Positions 15,787 through 24,688 of a stretch of DNA of 35,015 nt are shown here, one piece after another. The first letter of the stretch is position 1. The number at the start of each line of letters is the position of its first letter. The position numbers and the translations under genes are program-made. Source of the DNA: Candidatus Bacteroides intestinipullorum (lineage in GTDB: Bacteria > Bacteroidota > Bacteroidia > Bacteroidales > Bacteroidaceae). The stretch lies in contig JAHLFO010000116.1 in NCBI GenBank assembly GCA_018883785.1, forward strand, positions 1-35,015, read 5' to 3'. The notes beneath the pieces are model-generated. The model was not told where the DNA came from, made no database searches, and saw only the letters and a list, made by a program, of their open reading frames with translations.

Positions 15787-15830
15787 CCATAGCGGCTGCA
15801 CTATGGGGTTCATAGTGACAGCCGCTATGG
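15787..15830 (+). terminator. Stem-loop ending the B12 operon
   Basis: ccatagcggctgcactatg (15787-15805) pairs with 15811-15830, with one bulged base and a 5-base loop. The stem is long, but the following sequence is gatagataaa with no T-run, so termination strength is uncertain. Being nearly symmetrical, it could act on either strand. Confidence 0.65.
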
Positions 15831-15870
15831 GATAGATAAAGGTGATGTTTCAGCTTACCGAGGCTTGCAA

Positions 15871-16203
15871 TCAGCCGTTCGTACCGCCATTGTGGTTGCG
15901 GTTATACGTAGTGGCCGACACCGAAACGTCGCCATAATGGTTGACGATTGGCACAAGAGCCTGTGCGGCAGCTTGCCAGCCCTTGCCCATGTTCCATTTC
16001 ACGCCGGGCGTCAGGTTGATTAAAAGCTCGTATACTCGTCCGTTATAGATTAAGTCCCGGTAGTTGAAGTCCACGCCCATGAAGATGTCCACCTGTCCGG
16101 CGGGTATGCTCGGTTGCGCTTGGGACATTGTCGTAGGAAGCAAGAAGACGGCCAGTAAGAAAATGATACGTCCTTGCTTCTTCAATCCTTGAATAAAATT
16201 CAT
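15871..16203 (-). pseudogene. Truncated outer-membrane protein, N-terminal remnant
   Basis: Encodes 110 residues: a signal peptide (GRIIFLLAVFLLPTTMSQAQ) and then IPAGQVDIFMGVDFNYRDL...YELLINLTPGVKWNMGKGWQAAAQALVPIVNHYGD. This reads like the first strands of an outer-membrane beta-barrel protein that then stops abruptly in the low-complexity tail NRNHNGGTNG. Two or three strand pairs cannot make a barrel, so I take it as a decayed or truncated gene. It lies at the boundary between the B12 operon and the polysaccharide operon. Alternatively it is an intact small protein of unknown function. Confidence 0.55.
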
Positions 16204-16260
16204 GCTACTTTATCTTATCATGTAGGGGACAGATTCAGATTGACTGAATAAGTGTTCCGC

Positions 16261-17202
16261 TTATCGTTCTGCCCGTATAGGATTATGCAGAAAATCTTCG
16301 TAGGCGAGGCGTATCCCATCCTCCAGTTCGGTTTGGTATGTCCAACCTAAAGCTTTGGCTTTGGATATGTCCAGCAGTTTACGGGGCGTGCCGTTGGGGC
16401 GTGATACATCCCAACGGATTTCACCCGCGTAACCGACGACCTTGGCAACCAGTTCCGTAAGAGCCTTAATAGTCAATTCTTTCCCCGTTCCTGCGTTTAC
16501 CGTTTCATTGCCGCTATAGTTGTTCATCAGGAACACGCACAGGTTAGCGAGGTCATCCACATACAGGAACTCACGCAAAGGCGATCCGTCACCCCAGCAG
16601 GTCACGTATGGCAGGCCTTGCTCTTTGGCTTCATGGAAGCGGCGTATCAAGGCGGGCAGCACATGGCTGTGTTCCGGATGATAGTTATCGTTAGGGCCAT
16701 AAAGATTGGTGGGCATCACGCTGATGTAATCCGTACCGTATTGACGGTTCAGGAATTCGCAGTACTTCAAGCCTGAGATTTTGGCCAAGGCGTATGCCTC
16801 ATTGGTTTTTTCCAACTCAGAAGTCAGCAGGCAGTTTTCTTTCATGGGTTGCGGCGCCATGCGCGGGTAGATGCACGACGAGCCGAGAAATTCCAGCTTC
16901 TTGCAGCCGTTTTGCCAGGCGGCGTGGATGACGTTCATCTCCAATATCATATTCTCATACATGAAGTCAGCCAAGGCCGATTCGTTGGCTACGATGCCGC
17001 CCACTTTGGCCGCGGCGAGAAACACGTATTCCGGTTTTTCCTCTGCAAAGAACTTCTCAACGGCCTCTTGCCGGGTCAAGTCCAATTCTTTATGGGTACG
17101 GGTGATGATATTCGTATACCCTTGCCGTAGCAGTTCCCGTACGATGGCAGACCCCACCATGCCCCGGTGCCCGGCCACGTATATTTTCGAATATTGTTCC
17201 AT
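16261..17202 (-). CDS. fcl: GDP-L-fucose synthase
   Basis: A 313-residue short-chain dehydrogenase/reductase of usual Fcl (WcaG) length. It converts GDP-4-keto-6-deoxy-D-mannose to GDP-L-fucose by epimerisation and NADPH-dependent reduction. Visible are the dinucleotide motif GHRGMVG (11-17), the family motif LGSSCIYPR (106-114, Ser108-Cys110), and the catalytic YALAK with Tyr137 and Lys141. The substrate-binding region NLYGPNDNYHPEHSHVLPALIRRFHEA is also there. It lies 29 bases after gmd, which makes its substrate, and is the last functional gene of the polysaccharide operon. Confidence 0.96.
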   Translation of the reverse strand: MEQYSKIYVAGHRGMVGSAIVRELLRQGYTNIITRTHKELDLTRQEAVEKFFAEEKPEYVFLAAAKVGGIVANESALADFMYENMILEMNVIHAAWQNGCKKLEFLGSSCIYPRMAPQPMKENCLLTSELEKTNEAYALAKISGLKYCEFLNRQYGTDYISVMPTNLYGPNDNYHPEHSHVLPALIRRFHEAKEQGLPYVTCWGDGSPLREFLYVDDLANLCVFLMNNYSGNETVNAGTGKELTIKALTELVAKVVGYAGEIRWDVSRPNGTPRKLLDISKAKALGWTYQTELEDGIRLAYEDFLHNPIRAER

Positions 17203-17208
17203 ATCGTC

Positions 17209-17234
17209 AATTCTTCATTATTCATTCTTCATTA
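17209..17234 (-). repeat. ATGAAGAATGA-type short repeat between gmd and fcl
   Basis: On the minus strand the gap reads taatgaagaatgaataatg followed by aagaatt. Similar stretches occur at 14448-14465 and 1368-1391. They look like a recurring A-rich intergenic motif close to gene ends. Confidence 0.5.
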
Positions 17235-18320
17235 CTTCACGATTCCCTTCTCCAGATATTCCTCCAGGTTCATGCGCACCCGTTCGCCGGCACGTTCCAC
17301 AGCCACCTTGGCCATGTCTGCATCCACCATCAGCTTGACCAGTTGCTCGAAGGTTGTCTTTTGCGGGTTCCAGCCCAATTCGCGTTTGGCCTTGGCCGGA
17401 TTTCCCCACAGGTTCACCACATCGGTGGGGCGGTAAAAGTCGGGTGATACTTCCACCAGCACTTTGCCGGTTTTTGTGTCGATGCCTTTTTCATTCTCGC
17501 CTTCCCCTTCAAACCGCAGTTCTATCCCGGCATACCGGAATGCCAGTTGGCAAAACTCACGCACCGAGTGCTGTTCGCCAGTGGCTATCACAAAATCTTC
17601 CGGCTTGTCGTTCTGGAGTATCAGCCACATGCACTCCACATAATCTTTGGCATAGCCCCAGTCGCGGAGCGACGACAGGTTGCCGAGGTACAGCTTCTCC
17701 TGCTTGCCTTGCGCGATGCGTGCGGCGGCAAGGGTGATCTTGCGGGTCACGAAGGTCTCTCCGCGCCGTTCGCTCTCGTGGTTGAACAGGATGCCCGAGC
17801 AGCAGAACATGTTGTATGCCTCGCGGTATTCCTTGACAATCCAGTAGCCGTACAGTTTGGCCACGGCATACGGGCTGTAGGGATGGAACGGCGTGTTCTC
17901 GTCCTGCGGCACTTCCTCCACCTTGCCATACAGTTCCGAGGTGGAGGCTTGGTAAATGCGGCAAGTCTCTGTCAGGTCGCACTGGCGCACAGCCTCCAGG
18001 ATGCGAAGTACACCCGTGGCATCCACATCAGCCGTAAATTCCGGCGAGTCAAACGACACCTGCACATGGCTTTGCGCCGCCAGGTTGTATATTTCATTAG
18101 GCTTCACTTTCTTCACCACTTGCAGGATGCTCATGGAGTCTCCCAAGTCTGCATAGTGAAGGTGGAAGTGGGGATGCCCTTCCAGGTGGGCAATACGTTC
18201 ACGATAGTCCACCGACGAGCGACGGATGGTGCCATGCACGTCATAACCCTTTTCCAATAGAAACTCGGCCAAGAACGATCCATCCTGGCCGGTAATGCCT
18301 GTAATTAAGGCTGTTTTCAT
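17232..18320 (-). CDS. gmd: GDP-mannose 4,6-dehydratase
   Basis: A 362-residue extended SDR enzyme that removes water from GDP-D-mannose to give GDP-4-keto-6-deoxymannose, the first step toward GDP-L-fucose. Visible are the NADP motif GITGQDG (8-14), the [11 protein letters not shown] segment, the active-site [14 protein letters not shown] (126-139) and catalytic Tyr151/Lys155 in [23 protein letters not shown] is also typical of Gmd. It is complete, starts two bases after the stop of the upstream GT2, and is followed by fcl. Together they show that the polysaccharide contains fucose, or a fucose-derived sugar. Confidence 0.97.
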   Translation of the reverse strand: MKTALITGITGQDGSFLAEFLLEKGYDVHGTIRRSSVDYRERIAHLEGHPHFHLHYADLGDSMSILQVVKKVKPNEIYNLAAQSHVQVSFDSPEFTADVDATGVLRILEAVRQCDLTETCRIYQASTSELYGKVEEVPQDENTPFHPYSPYAVAKLYGYWIVKEYREAYNMFCCSGILFNHESERRGETFVTRKITLAAARIAQGKQEKLYLGNLSSLRDWGYAKDYVECMWLILQNDKPEDFVIATGEQHSVREFCQLAFRYAGIELRFEGEGENEKGIDTKTGKVLVEVSPDFYRPTDVVNLWGNPAKAKRELGWNPQKTTFEQLVKLMVDADMAKVAVERAGERVRMNLEEYLEKGIVK

Positions 18321-18322
18321 TT

Positions 18323-19108
18323 TTAGCTATGATTAAATGTGTTACTTATTTGGGTCAATGCTATTTCGCAGATTTTGTAGGGATAGCGGAGGGCAAGGAG
18401 CAGAAGGCTGGAATACACCCCGTTTTGACGTAAGGCCTTTAGATGGTCTTGCATGATTTGCTTGTGGCTGCGTAATCCCGAGGATGAGGCACCGCCAGTA
18501 CGCATCGTCACGAAATCCTTGGCTATGTAACGGGTACGGATGCGGTGCACGAAAATTAGCCGAAGCAGATTTTCAAAATCTGCCGCCACTTTGTACGACA
18601 AGTCGAATGTGCCATATCTTTCATAAACCGAACGACGACAGTAGAAAGATGGATGTGCCGGCATGAAACCGAAACGCATCCAACTACGATGAAAAGGACG
18701 AGAAGTGTAGTAACGTACACATTTGTCCAAATGGTCGTCGTTTACATAATGCACATCGCCATATACCGCATCTATGTTGGTATCGGATAAAATTTTTGCC
18801 ACTTGTTCCAGCACATTATTCGATGTATAAAAGTCATCACTGTTTAATATACCCACTACATCGCCCGTGGCCATTGCAATGCCCTTGTTCATCGCATCGT
18901 AGATGCCTTTGTCTGGTTCACTCACATAACGTATTCGCCCACCAAATAGGGATTCATAACTGCGTACAATCTCTAAAGTGTCATCTTTCGATTTTCCATC
19001 AATAATGATGTATTCGATATCTTTATGTGTTTGTCGTAGCACGCTCTCAATCGTGTCACGCACTGTTTTGCCGCTGTTGAAAGTGGCGGTTATTACTGAA
19101 ATCTTCAT
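18323..19108 (-). CDS. Family 2 glycosyltransferase (WfgS-like)
   Basis: A 261-residue cytosolic GT-A glycosyltransferase. It begins [38 protein letters not shown] in the manner of WfgS/WcaA-type GT2 enzymes. The [20 protein letters not shown] stretch and the NSDDFY metal motif are also present. Just upstream of gmd, it is a candidate for the last sugar addition of the repeat unit, possibly fucose, but this is inference from gene order. It starts 10 bases after the previous stop. Confidence 0.9.
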   Translation of the reverse strand: MKISVITATFNSGKTVRDTIESVLRQTHKDIEYIIIDGKSKDDTLEIVRSYESLFGGRIRYVSEPDKGIYDAMNKGIAMATGDVVGILNSDDFYTSNNVLEQVAKILSDTNIDAVYGDVHYVNDDHLDKCVRYYTSRPFHRSWMRFGFMPAHPSFYCRRSVYERYGTFDLSYKVAADFENLLRLIFVHRIRTRYIAKDFVTMRTGGASSSGLRSHKQIMQDHLKALRQNGVYSSLLLLALRYPYKICEIALTQISNTFNHS

Positions 19109-19118
19109 CCCAATCTTT

Positions 19119-20024
19119 TTACTTCAGACTGATACCATATTCATTTTTTATGTATTGTGTGATTTTATCCTTGTCGTTTCCACACTTTTGCTTGATTTCA
19201 AATATTTTTGCATCGACCAATGTACGGTACCACCAGCCTTGCAGGAAGTCCCACAAAAATCCTTCTTTCCCATCAAGAAATCCAAGTTTCACAACGTAGC
19301 GGTATATGAAATAACCGAATGAACGCCAAAACAGTGGCATACGCGCATATTTAGATTTCTGTTTGCGTTTTTGAGTTACCTCTTCGCAGAAATTTGTATT
19401 GCTGCTATCGGAATAATCTATCAAATGATATTCCGCATCTAATAGTAGCGCGGCTTCACGAGAAGAATAGACATTATGCTTGTCTATAAAATGCTTTATA
19501 GACATTCGATTATCATCAATAAATTTATTGTCAAATGTGATTATTTTCCCTGCTGATACGACAAGATGCTCATCCATAAGGCGACGCTCGTACCTCGCTT
19601 TCCCCAGACGGAAGAGCCGTATCATTTTTATCCCACCTACAATCCCATGTCGTAAGATTTTTCCCATAAAAGCTCTTCCTAAAGGAAGGACTATTGCCGA
19701 AACTTCATCATTCATGCCGGGCAACTTCTTATCCATTTCGGCAATCAGCTCGGGGGTGACATATTCATCTGCGTCAAGCCTCATGACCCACTTCGTAGTA
19801 ATAGGCAGATTATCCAGTGCCCAATTGAATTGTTCAGCTTGGTTGCCGGGCCACTGATGTTCAACGACTTTTGCTCCAAGTTCAATGGAGATTTCTTTTG
19901 TTCTGTCGGTTGAAAAGCAGTCTATCACGAAAACCGACTTAGCAAATTTGTTGATATTTTCCAAGCATCGCCGAATATGCAACTCCTCATTGTAAGTGAG
20001 GACGATAACTGAAAGGTCAAGCAT
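19119..20024 (-). CDS. Family 2 glycosyltransferase (WaaE/KdtX-like)
   Basis: A 301-residue GT2. The start MLDLSVIVLTYNEELHIRRCLENI, the VIDCFSTDRTKEI segment, the HQWPGNQAEQFNWAL stretch and the metal-binding RLDADEYVTPEL match the beta-1,4-glucosyltransferase-like (WaaE/KdtX) subgroup. RLFRLGKARYERRLMDEHLV follows, as is usual for the subgroup. A C-terminal amphipathic region with YFIYRYVVKLGFLDG probably touches the membrane. Donor and acceptor are not predictable. The 86 bases separating it from the upstream acetyltransferase gene are the longest gap in this part of the operon, and I see no promoter there. Confidence 0.9.
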   Translation of the reverse strand: MLDLSVIVLTYNEELHIRRCLENINKFAKSVFVIDCFSTDRTKEISIELGAKVVEHQWPGNQAEQFNWALDNLPITTKWVMRLDADEYVTPELIAEMDKKLPGMNDEVSAIVLPLGRAFMGKILRHGIVGGIKMIRLFRLGKARYERRLMDEHLVVSAGKIITFDNKFIDDNRMSIKHFIDKHNVYSSREAALLLDAEYHLIDYSDSSNTNFCEEVTQKRKQKSKYARMPLFWRSFGYFIYRYVVKLGFLDGKEGFLWDFLQGWWYRTLVDAKIFEIKQKCGNDKDKITQYIKNEYGISLK

Positions 20025-20110
20025 AATAATTCAAAGAACCATGTGGTTGTACCCAATGGCAGTAACGCCCATTCCGGCACAACATGATTGAAAAATATAG
20101 CGGAAGGATT

Positions 20111-20668
20111 CTATTCCTTGATAATCCTTTTTTTGAGGGATTTGGCCGGATTGCCACCTACGACAGTCCACGGATCAACATTTTTATATACAGAGGCCGT
20201 TGCACCTACCACCGCACCTTGTCCAATGGTCACTCCCATACCTATGAATGCTTTAGCACCCACCCAAGCTTGATCTTCAATGACGATAGGCGCAGTAATC
20301 AGCGGATTCAGTGGGTTGGTGATGTCATGGCTTGCCGTACATAGATATGTGCCTTGAGACACTGTGGAGTTTGCACCAATGTGGATAGGAGCGACATTGT
20401 AGCAGTCAACATCGGACGCGAGGCATGAATAATCATCCATCACAAGATTGGCTGGGTAATACACCTTGGCCGATGAATAGACAATGGCAGTAGAAGCAAT
20501 CTTTGCCCCAAACAACCGAAGTAGCCACCGCTTCCATCTACTCCCGACACTACGAGGAAACGGACGTGCAAGCAGCCCCCAAATAATAGTCCAAACCAAA
20601 CGGACGATTTGATTTTTTCTGCTCAAAGCGTTGTGGTAACGCGATAAGTCGATTACAGTTTTACTCAT
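20111..20668 (-). CDS. WcaF-like hexapeptide-repeat acetyltransferase
   Basis: A 185-residue left-handed beta-helix acetyltransferase resembling colanic acid WcaF. The N-terminus is a hydrophobic amphipathic region (RLVWTIIWGLLARPF). Hexapeptide repeats follow, with THE catalytic-type His in YLCTASHDITNP and the closing repeats APIVIEDQAWVGAKAFIGMGVTIGQGAVVGA. It ends VVGGNPAKSLKKR, the usual LbH end. It probably O-acetylates a sugar of the repeat unit using acetyl-CoA. The frame is open further to 20710; I chose ATG 20668 because MSKTVIDLSRYHN matches the family start. It overlaps the end of the upstream GT4 by 8 bases. Confidence 0.88.
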   Translation of the reverse strand: MSKTVIDLSRYHNALSRKNQIVRLVWTIIWGLLARPFPRSVGSRWKRWLLRLFGAKIASTAIVYSSAKVYYPANLVMDDYSCLASDVDCYNVAPIHIGANSTVSQGTYLCTASHDITNPLNPLITAPIVIEDQAWVGAKAFIGMGVTIGQGAVVGATASVYKNVDPWTVVGGNPAKSLKKRIIKE

Positions 20669-21791
20669 ATATGAATTTAGGCTTTTTACCGCCGTCCAGA
20701 ATCCACTCATAAAGTTGCTTCATCATTAAGGCGACTTGAGTGTCTTGGTATTTATGACGCACGAGATTCTTGCCATTTTCACCCATGCGGCAAATTTCGT
20801 CATCGGGAAGGTTAAGCACCGTATTTATGGTTTCGGCCAATGTAGAAACATCATTCCTTACCCAATAACCGCAATGCTCTTTGTTCAATTCTTCCCACGG
20901 TGTACCCAAACTGGCAATAACCGGCGTACCAACTGAAAGAGCTTCCGTTACAATCATGCCGAAGTTCTCGAAGTCACTTGGCACGCACAATGCGGTCAAT
21001 GAAGCCAGCCGTTCAAACTTCTCCCGTCCTGTAACGAAACCGGCAAACTCCACATTTCGCAATCCATGCTGTCGTACACGTTCTTTCAACATTTGTTCAT
21101 ATTTCAGTTCTCCCTTTCCCATGATAACCAGCTGTGCCTCTTTTACCGCTGTGCCTAATGAAATCCAGGCATCAATTAAAGCATCTACTTTTTTATATGG
21201 ATAAAGCCTACCTAAGAAACCTATACGTTGTAAGTTCCGCTTGTTTTCTATTTCATTAAGGTATAAAGGAGCACTGAATGGATTCGGAATTATAGCTACC
21301 GGATTTTTATACCCTAAATTGCGATAATTGTTCATTTCCTCCCGACATGTTACATGGATGCAGTTTGCCAGTTTCAAATCCTTATTGGCACCGCCAACCG
21401 ACAGAATTATATTTTTCTTCCATGCCGAACGCTTCATGGCTTGCGGATGTAGCATCCCATGCGGAGTGATGATATAAGGCTTGTCTTTTTGGCGAGCTGT
21501 TGCACAAGTAGCGTGATTACAATGCATCCACATACCATTAGTATGATAAAGGTCGTAATCGCTTTGTTTCAAAAAGCGATTTATGTTTCGAGAATAGCCG
21601 TATGGGGTGATAGCATCATTAGGCAAAGCTTTTATCCATGCTTCTCCCTTACCTATCAAATCTATTGATTGGATGGTCATTAAATCCACTTTACAATCGA
21701 TATAATGCATAGCTGAAAGCAAATCGTAAGTACAAGTAGATGTACCACCGCTATGTGCACCGAAACCGGCTATTGTTTGTAATACTTCCAT
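20661..21791 (-). CDS. Family 4 glycosyltransferase
   Basis: A 376-residue GT-B glycosyltransferase. MEVLQTIAGFGAHSGGTSTCTYDLLSAM is the Gly-rich acceptor loop. The donor-binding domain has IGFLGRLYPYKKVDALIDAW and the PSDFENFGMIVTEALSVGTPVIAS motif with the two conserved Glu residues. The frame extends upstream to 21872, overlapping the next gene, so ATG 21791 is preferred: it begins the fold and leaves a 10-base gap. The sugar is unknown. Confidence 0.9.
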   Translation of the reverse strand: MEVLQTIAGFGAHSGGTSTCTYDLLSAMHYIDCKVDLMTIQSIDLIGKGEAWIKALPNDAITPYGYSRNINRFLKQSDYDLYHTNGMWMHCNHATCATARQKDKPYIITPHGMLHPQAMKRSAWKKNIILSVGGANKDLKLANCIHVTCREEMNNYRNLGYKNPVAIIPNPFSAPLYLNEIENKRNLQRIGFLGRLYPYKKVDALIDAWISLGTAVKEAQLVIMGKGELKYEQMLKERVRQHGLRNVEFAGFVTGREKFERLASLTALCVPSDFENFGMIVTEALSVGTPVIASLGTPWEELNKEHCGYWVRNDVSTLAETINTVLNLPDDEICRMGENGKNLVRHKYQDTQVALMMKQLYEWILDGGKKPKFIYE

Positions 21792-21801
21792 ATATATGTG
21801 T

Positions 21802-22980
21802 TTATGCTTTTGAGCAAGGACCATTTGAGTATATTCTATTTTTCTCTTTCTGTCCTTTGTATAGATAATCAATAAGTATCAACAATCGTTCAGCAGCAAC
21901 TTTAGGATTCCATACTTCTTGCATCAAGGACAAAGAGCATTTTCTTATTTCTTGCATTATACATGGATTACAAAGAAGATATTCCACCTTTTCACACAAA
22001 GAATTCAGTGCAAATAAATCAGGATTTTCAAAACTGCTCGATGTTGAAGGACTTCTGAATAACATACCGGTCTTCCCATCTTCTATCAAGTAAGGTGCGC
22101 TCCCTATACCATTACTGGCTACTAATGCACAACCATTAGCCATGCTCTCATTAGCTACAGCTCCCCATCCCTCGTTTCTATCGCTCGTAAAAAGGAATAT
22201 ACTGTGCTTCCTCATGTCGGCCAACAATTCTTCATTGGGTTTAGCTCCCATTATACGAACAACATCCTCTAATCCAAGTTTTGTAACAAGTTGCCTTGTT
22301 TTACTTTCATACTCCCCACTACCATATAAATCTAGTGTAAAACGATACCCTTTGTTGTGTAAACGATGTGCCATTAAAACGGGGAGTTCCGGATGTTTCA
22401 ATTTTAAATATCTTGAACACCACATAAGTGGTGTGATATCTGAAGTGGAAACATCCGGATATGCTTCAACTCTTATTTTTTCTACCCGTGTGAAATACCC
22501 CCATTTGTAGCACTTCCCCTGATAGGTGCCTAATCGGTATTGGTCTTGTGCCGCAAATGCGCTACAACATAGTTTATATATCGGCTTATTGTTCCAGTGA
22601 CCAATATGATAAGCCATAAACATCTTCAATATAGTAGGAGAGAATAGGTTCAGTATGCCTCTTTTTAGCCATCGTTCACTCATATCAAACGATAGCAACC
22701 CTTTTTTCATTCGTTTCTTCTGAAAAGGAAGAGATAATACTCCAGAAAAAATGCAGCACTCAGCAGTGCAAGCCAATTCCATGGCTTTAGAGTAAGCCGA
22801 GTTCGATTGCCAAGCTTGGAGCAGATAAGGGCGTTGCGAATAATCATTGTTTGCTCCCTTTTTGTCATAAGGATAAGCCAGCTCAACAAACGTGAATCTA
22901 TGTTTAGTCGCCTCCCAAAGGGCATCTGAAATTGGTGCCTGATGATGGTTTAAGACTATCGAAAAGAAAACTATATACAT
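21802..22980 (-). CDS. Family 4 glycosyltransferase
   Basis: A 392-residue GT4-type enzyme. The N-terminus MYIVFFSIVLNHHQAPISDAL is an acceptor-domain start. The donor domain includes FTLDLYGSGEYESKTRQLV, VRIMGAKPNEELLADM and FTSDRNEGWGAVANESMANGCALVAS, the last carrying the Glu pair. The coding sequence is AT-rich compared with the left part of the window. It overlaps the end of the Wzy-like gene by 10 bases. Substrate unknown. Confidence 0.87.
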   Translation of the reverse strand: MYIVFFSIVLNHHQAPISDALWEATKHRFTFVELAYPYDKKGANNDYSQRPYLLQAWQSNSAYSKAMELACTAECCIFSGVLSLPFQKKRMKKGLLSFDMSERWLKRGILNLFSPTILKMFMAYHIGHWNNKPIYKLCCSAFAAQDQYRLGTYQGKCYKWGYFTRVEKIRVEAYPDVSTSDITPLMWCSRYLKLKHPELPVLMAHRLHNKGYRFTLDLYGSGEYESKTRQLVTKLGLEDVVRIMGAKPNEELLADMRKHSIFLFTSDRNEGWGAVANESMANGCALVASNGIGSAPYLIEDGKTGMLFRSPSTSSSFENPDLFALNSLCEKVEYLLCNPCIMQEIRKCSLSLMQEVWNPKVAAERLLILIDYLYKGQKEKNRIYSNGPCSKA

Positions 22981-24191
22981 AAATCATTATCATTAGCAGA
23001 ATCTGCAAATTTCATATCTGAAGCACAACCCACTATAAGCCATAAGGTAAAACATAAGAAACTTCCTGCGGAGAAAATGTACCCCTCTGCAATCATATGC
23101 ATATAAAATAAAGACAATAATCCTACGAGTATTGTAGATGTTTCATTTGGGCTTTTCCACGCTATTTTAAAGGCCTGATATAATATAGGAAAAACAAAAA
23201 AAGCTCCCAATAATCCTGTCATTGATAGAATGGAGAGCCAGGAAGACCCCGGCTCTATTACGCCAGTTTTCGAGTTGCTGTATGAACTTGAATGGGTATC
23301 GTCAATGGCAACAAATCCAACGCCGAAGAAAGGATGTTCTTTAAACTCTTCCATACGAGCATTCCAAAGGGATGATCGTGATGAGAATTGCCCCCCACTT
23401 TCGATGTTCCTTTGTTGTTTTTCCATAATCCCGGAAGAAGCTTGTTCCCATACAGGAAAAGTCGCGGCAAAGATTATGCTCACTACAAAAATATATCTAA
23501 CGAATTTACTCTTTCTTTCCGCCATTTTATAAATTACTACGACACAAGCTACTAAAGAAGATATAAGAGCGGAGCGGGATGCGGAGAACAAAACAGACAT
23601 CACACAGAGTGCAGTCATTATTCCATAATACTTGTTTTGCGTAGCAATTGTTTTGTAGCATAAATAAACTGCGCCAATGCCACTTAACGGTCCTAATAGC
23701 ATAGAGTGAGTTGTTAAGCCTCCAAATGTTCCGACAACATTGAAATTTGATTTCATGAAATTTATCCCTAAGAACTTTGCGAAAAAAGAACCTACACCAA
23801 TAAACACGCAAGTATAAATAACAATCTTCAACATGTTAAACCGTATTGTGCGCAATCGGTCACTATATAACATGGGTGATACGGTCATAATTAATATTGC
23901 GAACATGACATATCGTTCCCATGAGCGGAAATAAGATTTTGGAGAGGCTATAAGAATGCATAAAGGGATATAAACCAGAAGGAATATCCAGAACATGTTA
24001 TAACGTGTGTTTTTTAACAAGCTATTAACAGCACATATCATTAACAACCCATATACAATCAATTGGGGTATTTGGGGCATAAACCCAAGGACGTTACAGC
24101 ACATGACAAGTGCAAGAAAAAATGTACTCTTATCATTGCTGAGATAAAAACATTTTAATTCTTCTATCGTGTTTCTGATTTTTGTCATCAT
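22971..24191 (-). CDS. Wzy-like O-antigen/capsule polymerase
   Basis: A 406-residue integral membrane protein with about ten hydrophobic segments (for example MFWIFLLVYIPLCILIA, ILVGLLSLFYMHMIAEGYIF). A long non-membrane loop at about 245-320 contains SSRSSLWNARMEEFKEHPFF followed by GVGF, the R...W...P-x-G-V-G pattern of the Wzy_C/O-antigen ligase family. It would polymerise lipid-linked repeat units on the periplasmic side, working with the Wzx flippase at the operon start. A WaaL-type ligase is the alternative, but operon context favours Wzy. Of several in-frame starts I chose ATG 24191, which overlaps the upstream stop as ATGA. Confidence 0.85.
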   Translation of the reverse strand: MMTKIRNTIEELKCFYLSNDKSTFFLALVMCCNVLGFMPQIPQLIVYGLLMICAVNSLLKNTRYNMFWIFLLVYIPLCILIASPKSYFRSWERYVMFAILIMTVSPMLYSDRLRTIRFNMLKIVIYTCVFIGVGSFFAKFLGINFMKSNFNVVGTFGGLTTHSMLLGPLSGIGAVYLCYKTIATQNKYYGIMTALCVMSVLFSASRSALISSLVACVVVIYKMAERKSKFVRYIFVVSIIFAATFPVWEQASSGIMEKQQRNIESGGQFSSRSSLWNARMEEFKEHPFFGVGFVAIDDTHSSSYSNSKTGVIEPGSSWLSILSMTGLLGAFFVFPILYQAFKIAWKSPNETSTILVGLLSLFYMHMIAEGYIFSAGSFLCFTLWLIVGCASDMKFADSANDNDLCI

Positions 24192-24688
24192 ACCAATATC
24201 TTTTTTTCTTTTGCTGGAATTCCAACAAGTAGGCAAAAATCATGAATGTGCGATTTTGTCACAACAGCCCCCGCCGCTACTACACATTTGTTTCCTATAA
24301 TTACACCAGGCAATATCGTGCAATTCACGCACAGCCAACAACCGTTGCCGATGATGATATCTTCGCTCGTTTCGATGTTTGCAATACGATCGCATCCGGG
24401 GGTTATCAAGTGCGTGCCATTGCCAATGTAAACATTAGGTGCGATATCGCAATTTGCTCCAATAGATATTCTAGAAGATGTACAGATGAGGCAGCAGTGT
24501 CCAATCCAAGTGTTGTCGCCGATTTCCAGCTGTCCGCTTCCTATGAACCTGGCCGAGGAGCAGATGCGCACGTTATTGCCCACACGTGTACCCGACCGGC
24601 GCAGCAGCCAACGCTTTAACCCGAAGCAACGTGTTTCGGGCAAGAAAGGAAAAACGATTGAAATCAAGTATCTGAAGATGGCTTTCAT
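24188..24688 (-). CDS. Hexapeptide-repeat (LbH) acyltransferase
   Basis: A 166-residue serine acetyltransferase/WcaF-like left-handed beta-helix protein. Repeats run through IGSGQLEIGDNTWIGHCCLI, SRISIGANCDIAPNVYIG and EDIIIGNGCWLCVNCTILPG, then VIIGNKCVVAAGAVVTKS. It ends VGIPAKEKKILV, the usual closing motif. The catalytic-type His is in GNGTHLITPG. It probably O- or N-acetylates a sugar of the repeat unit. It overlaps both neighbours by 4 bases (ATGA), upstream with a GT4 and downstream with the Wzy-like gene. Confidence 0.88.
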   Translation of the reverse strand: MKAIFRYLISIVFPFLPETRCFGLKRWLLRRSGTRVGNNVRICSSARFIGSGQLEIGDNTWIGHCCLICTSSRISIGANCDIAPNVYIGNGTHLITPGCDRIANIETSEDIIIGNGCWLCVNCTILPGVIIGNKCVVAAGAVVTKSHIHDFCLLVGIPAKEKKILV

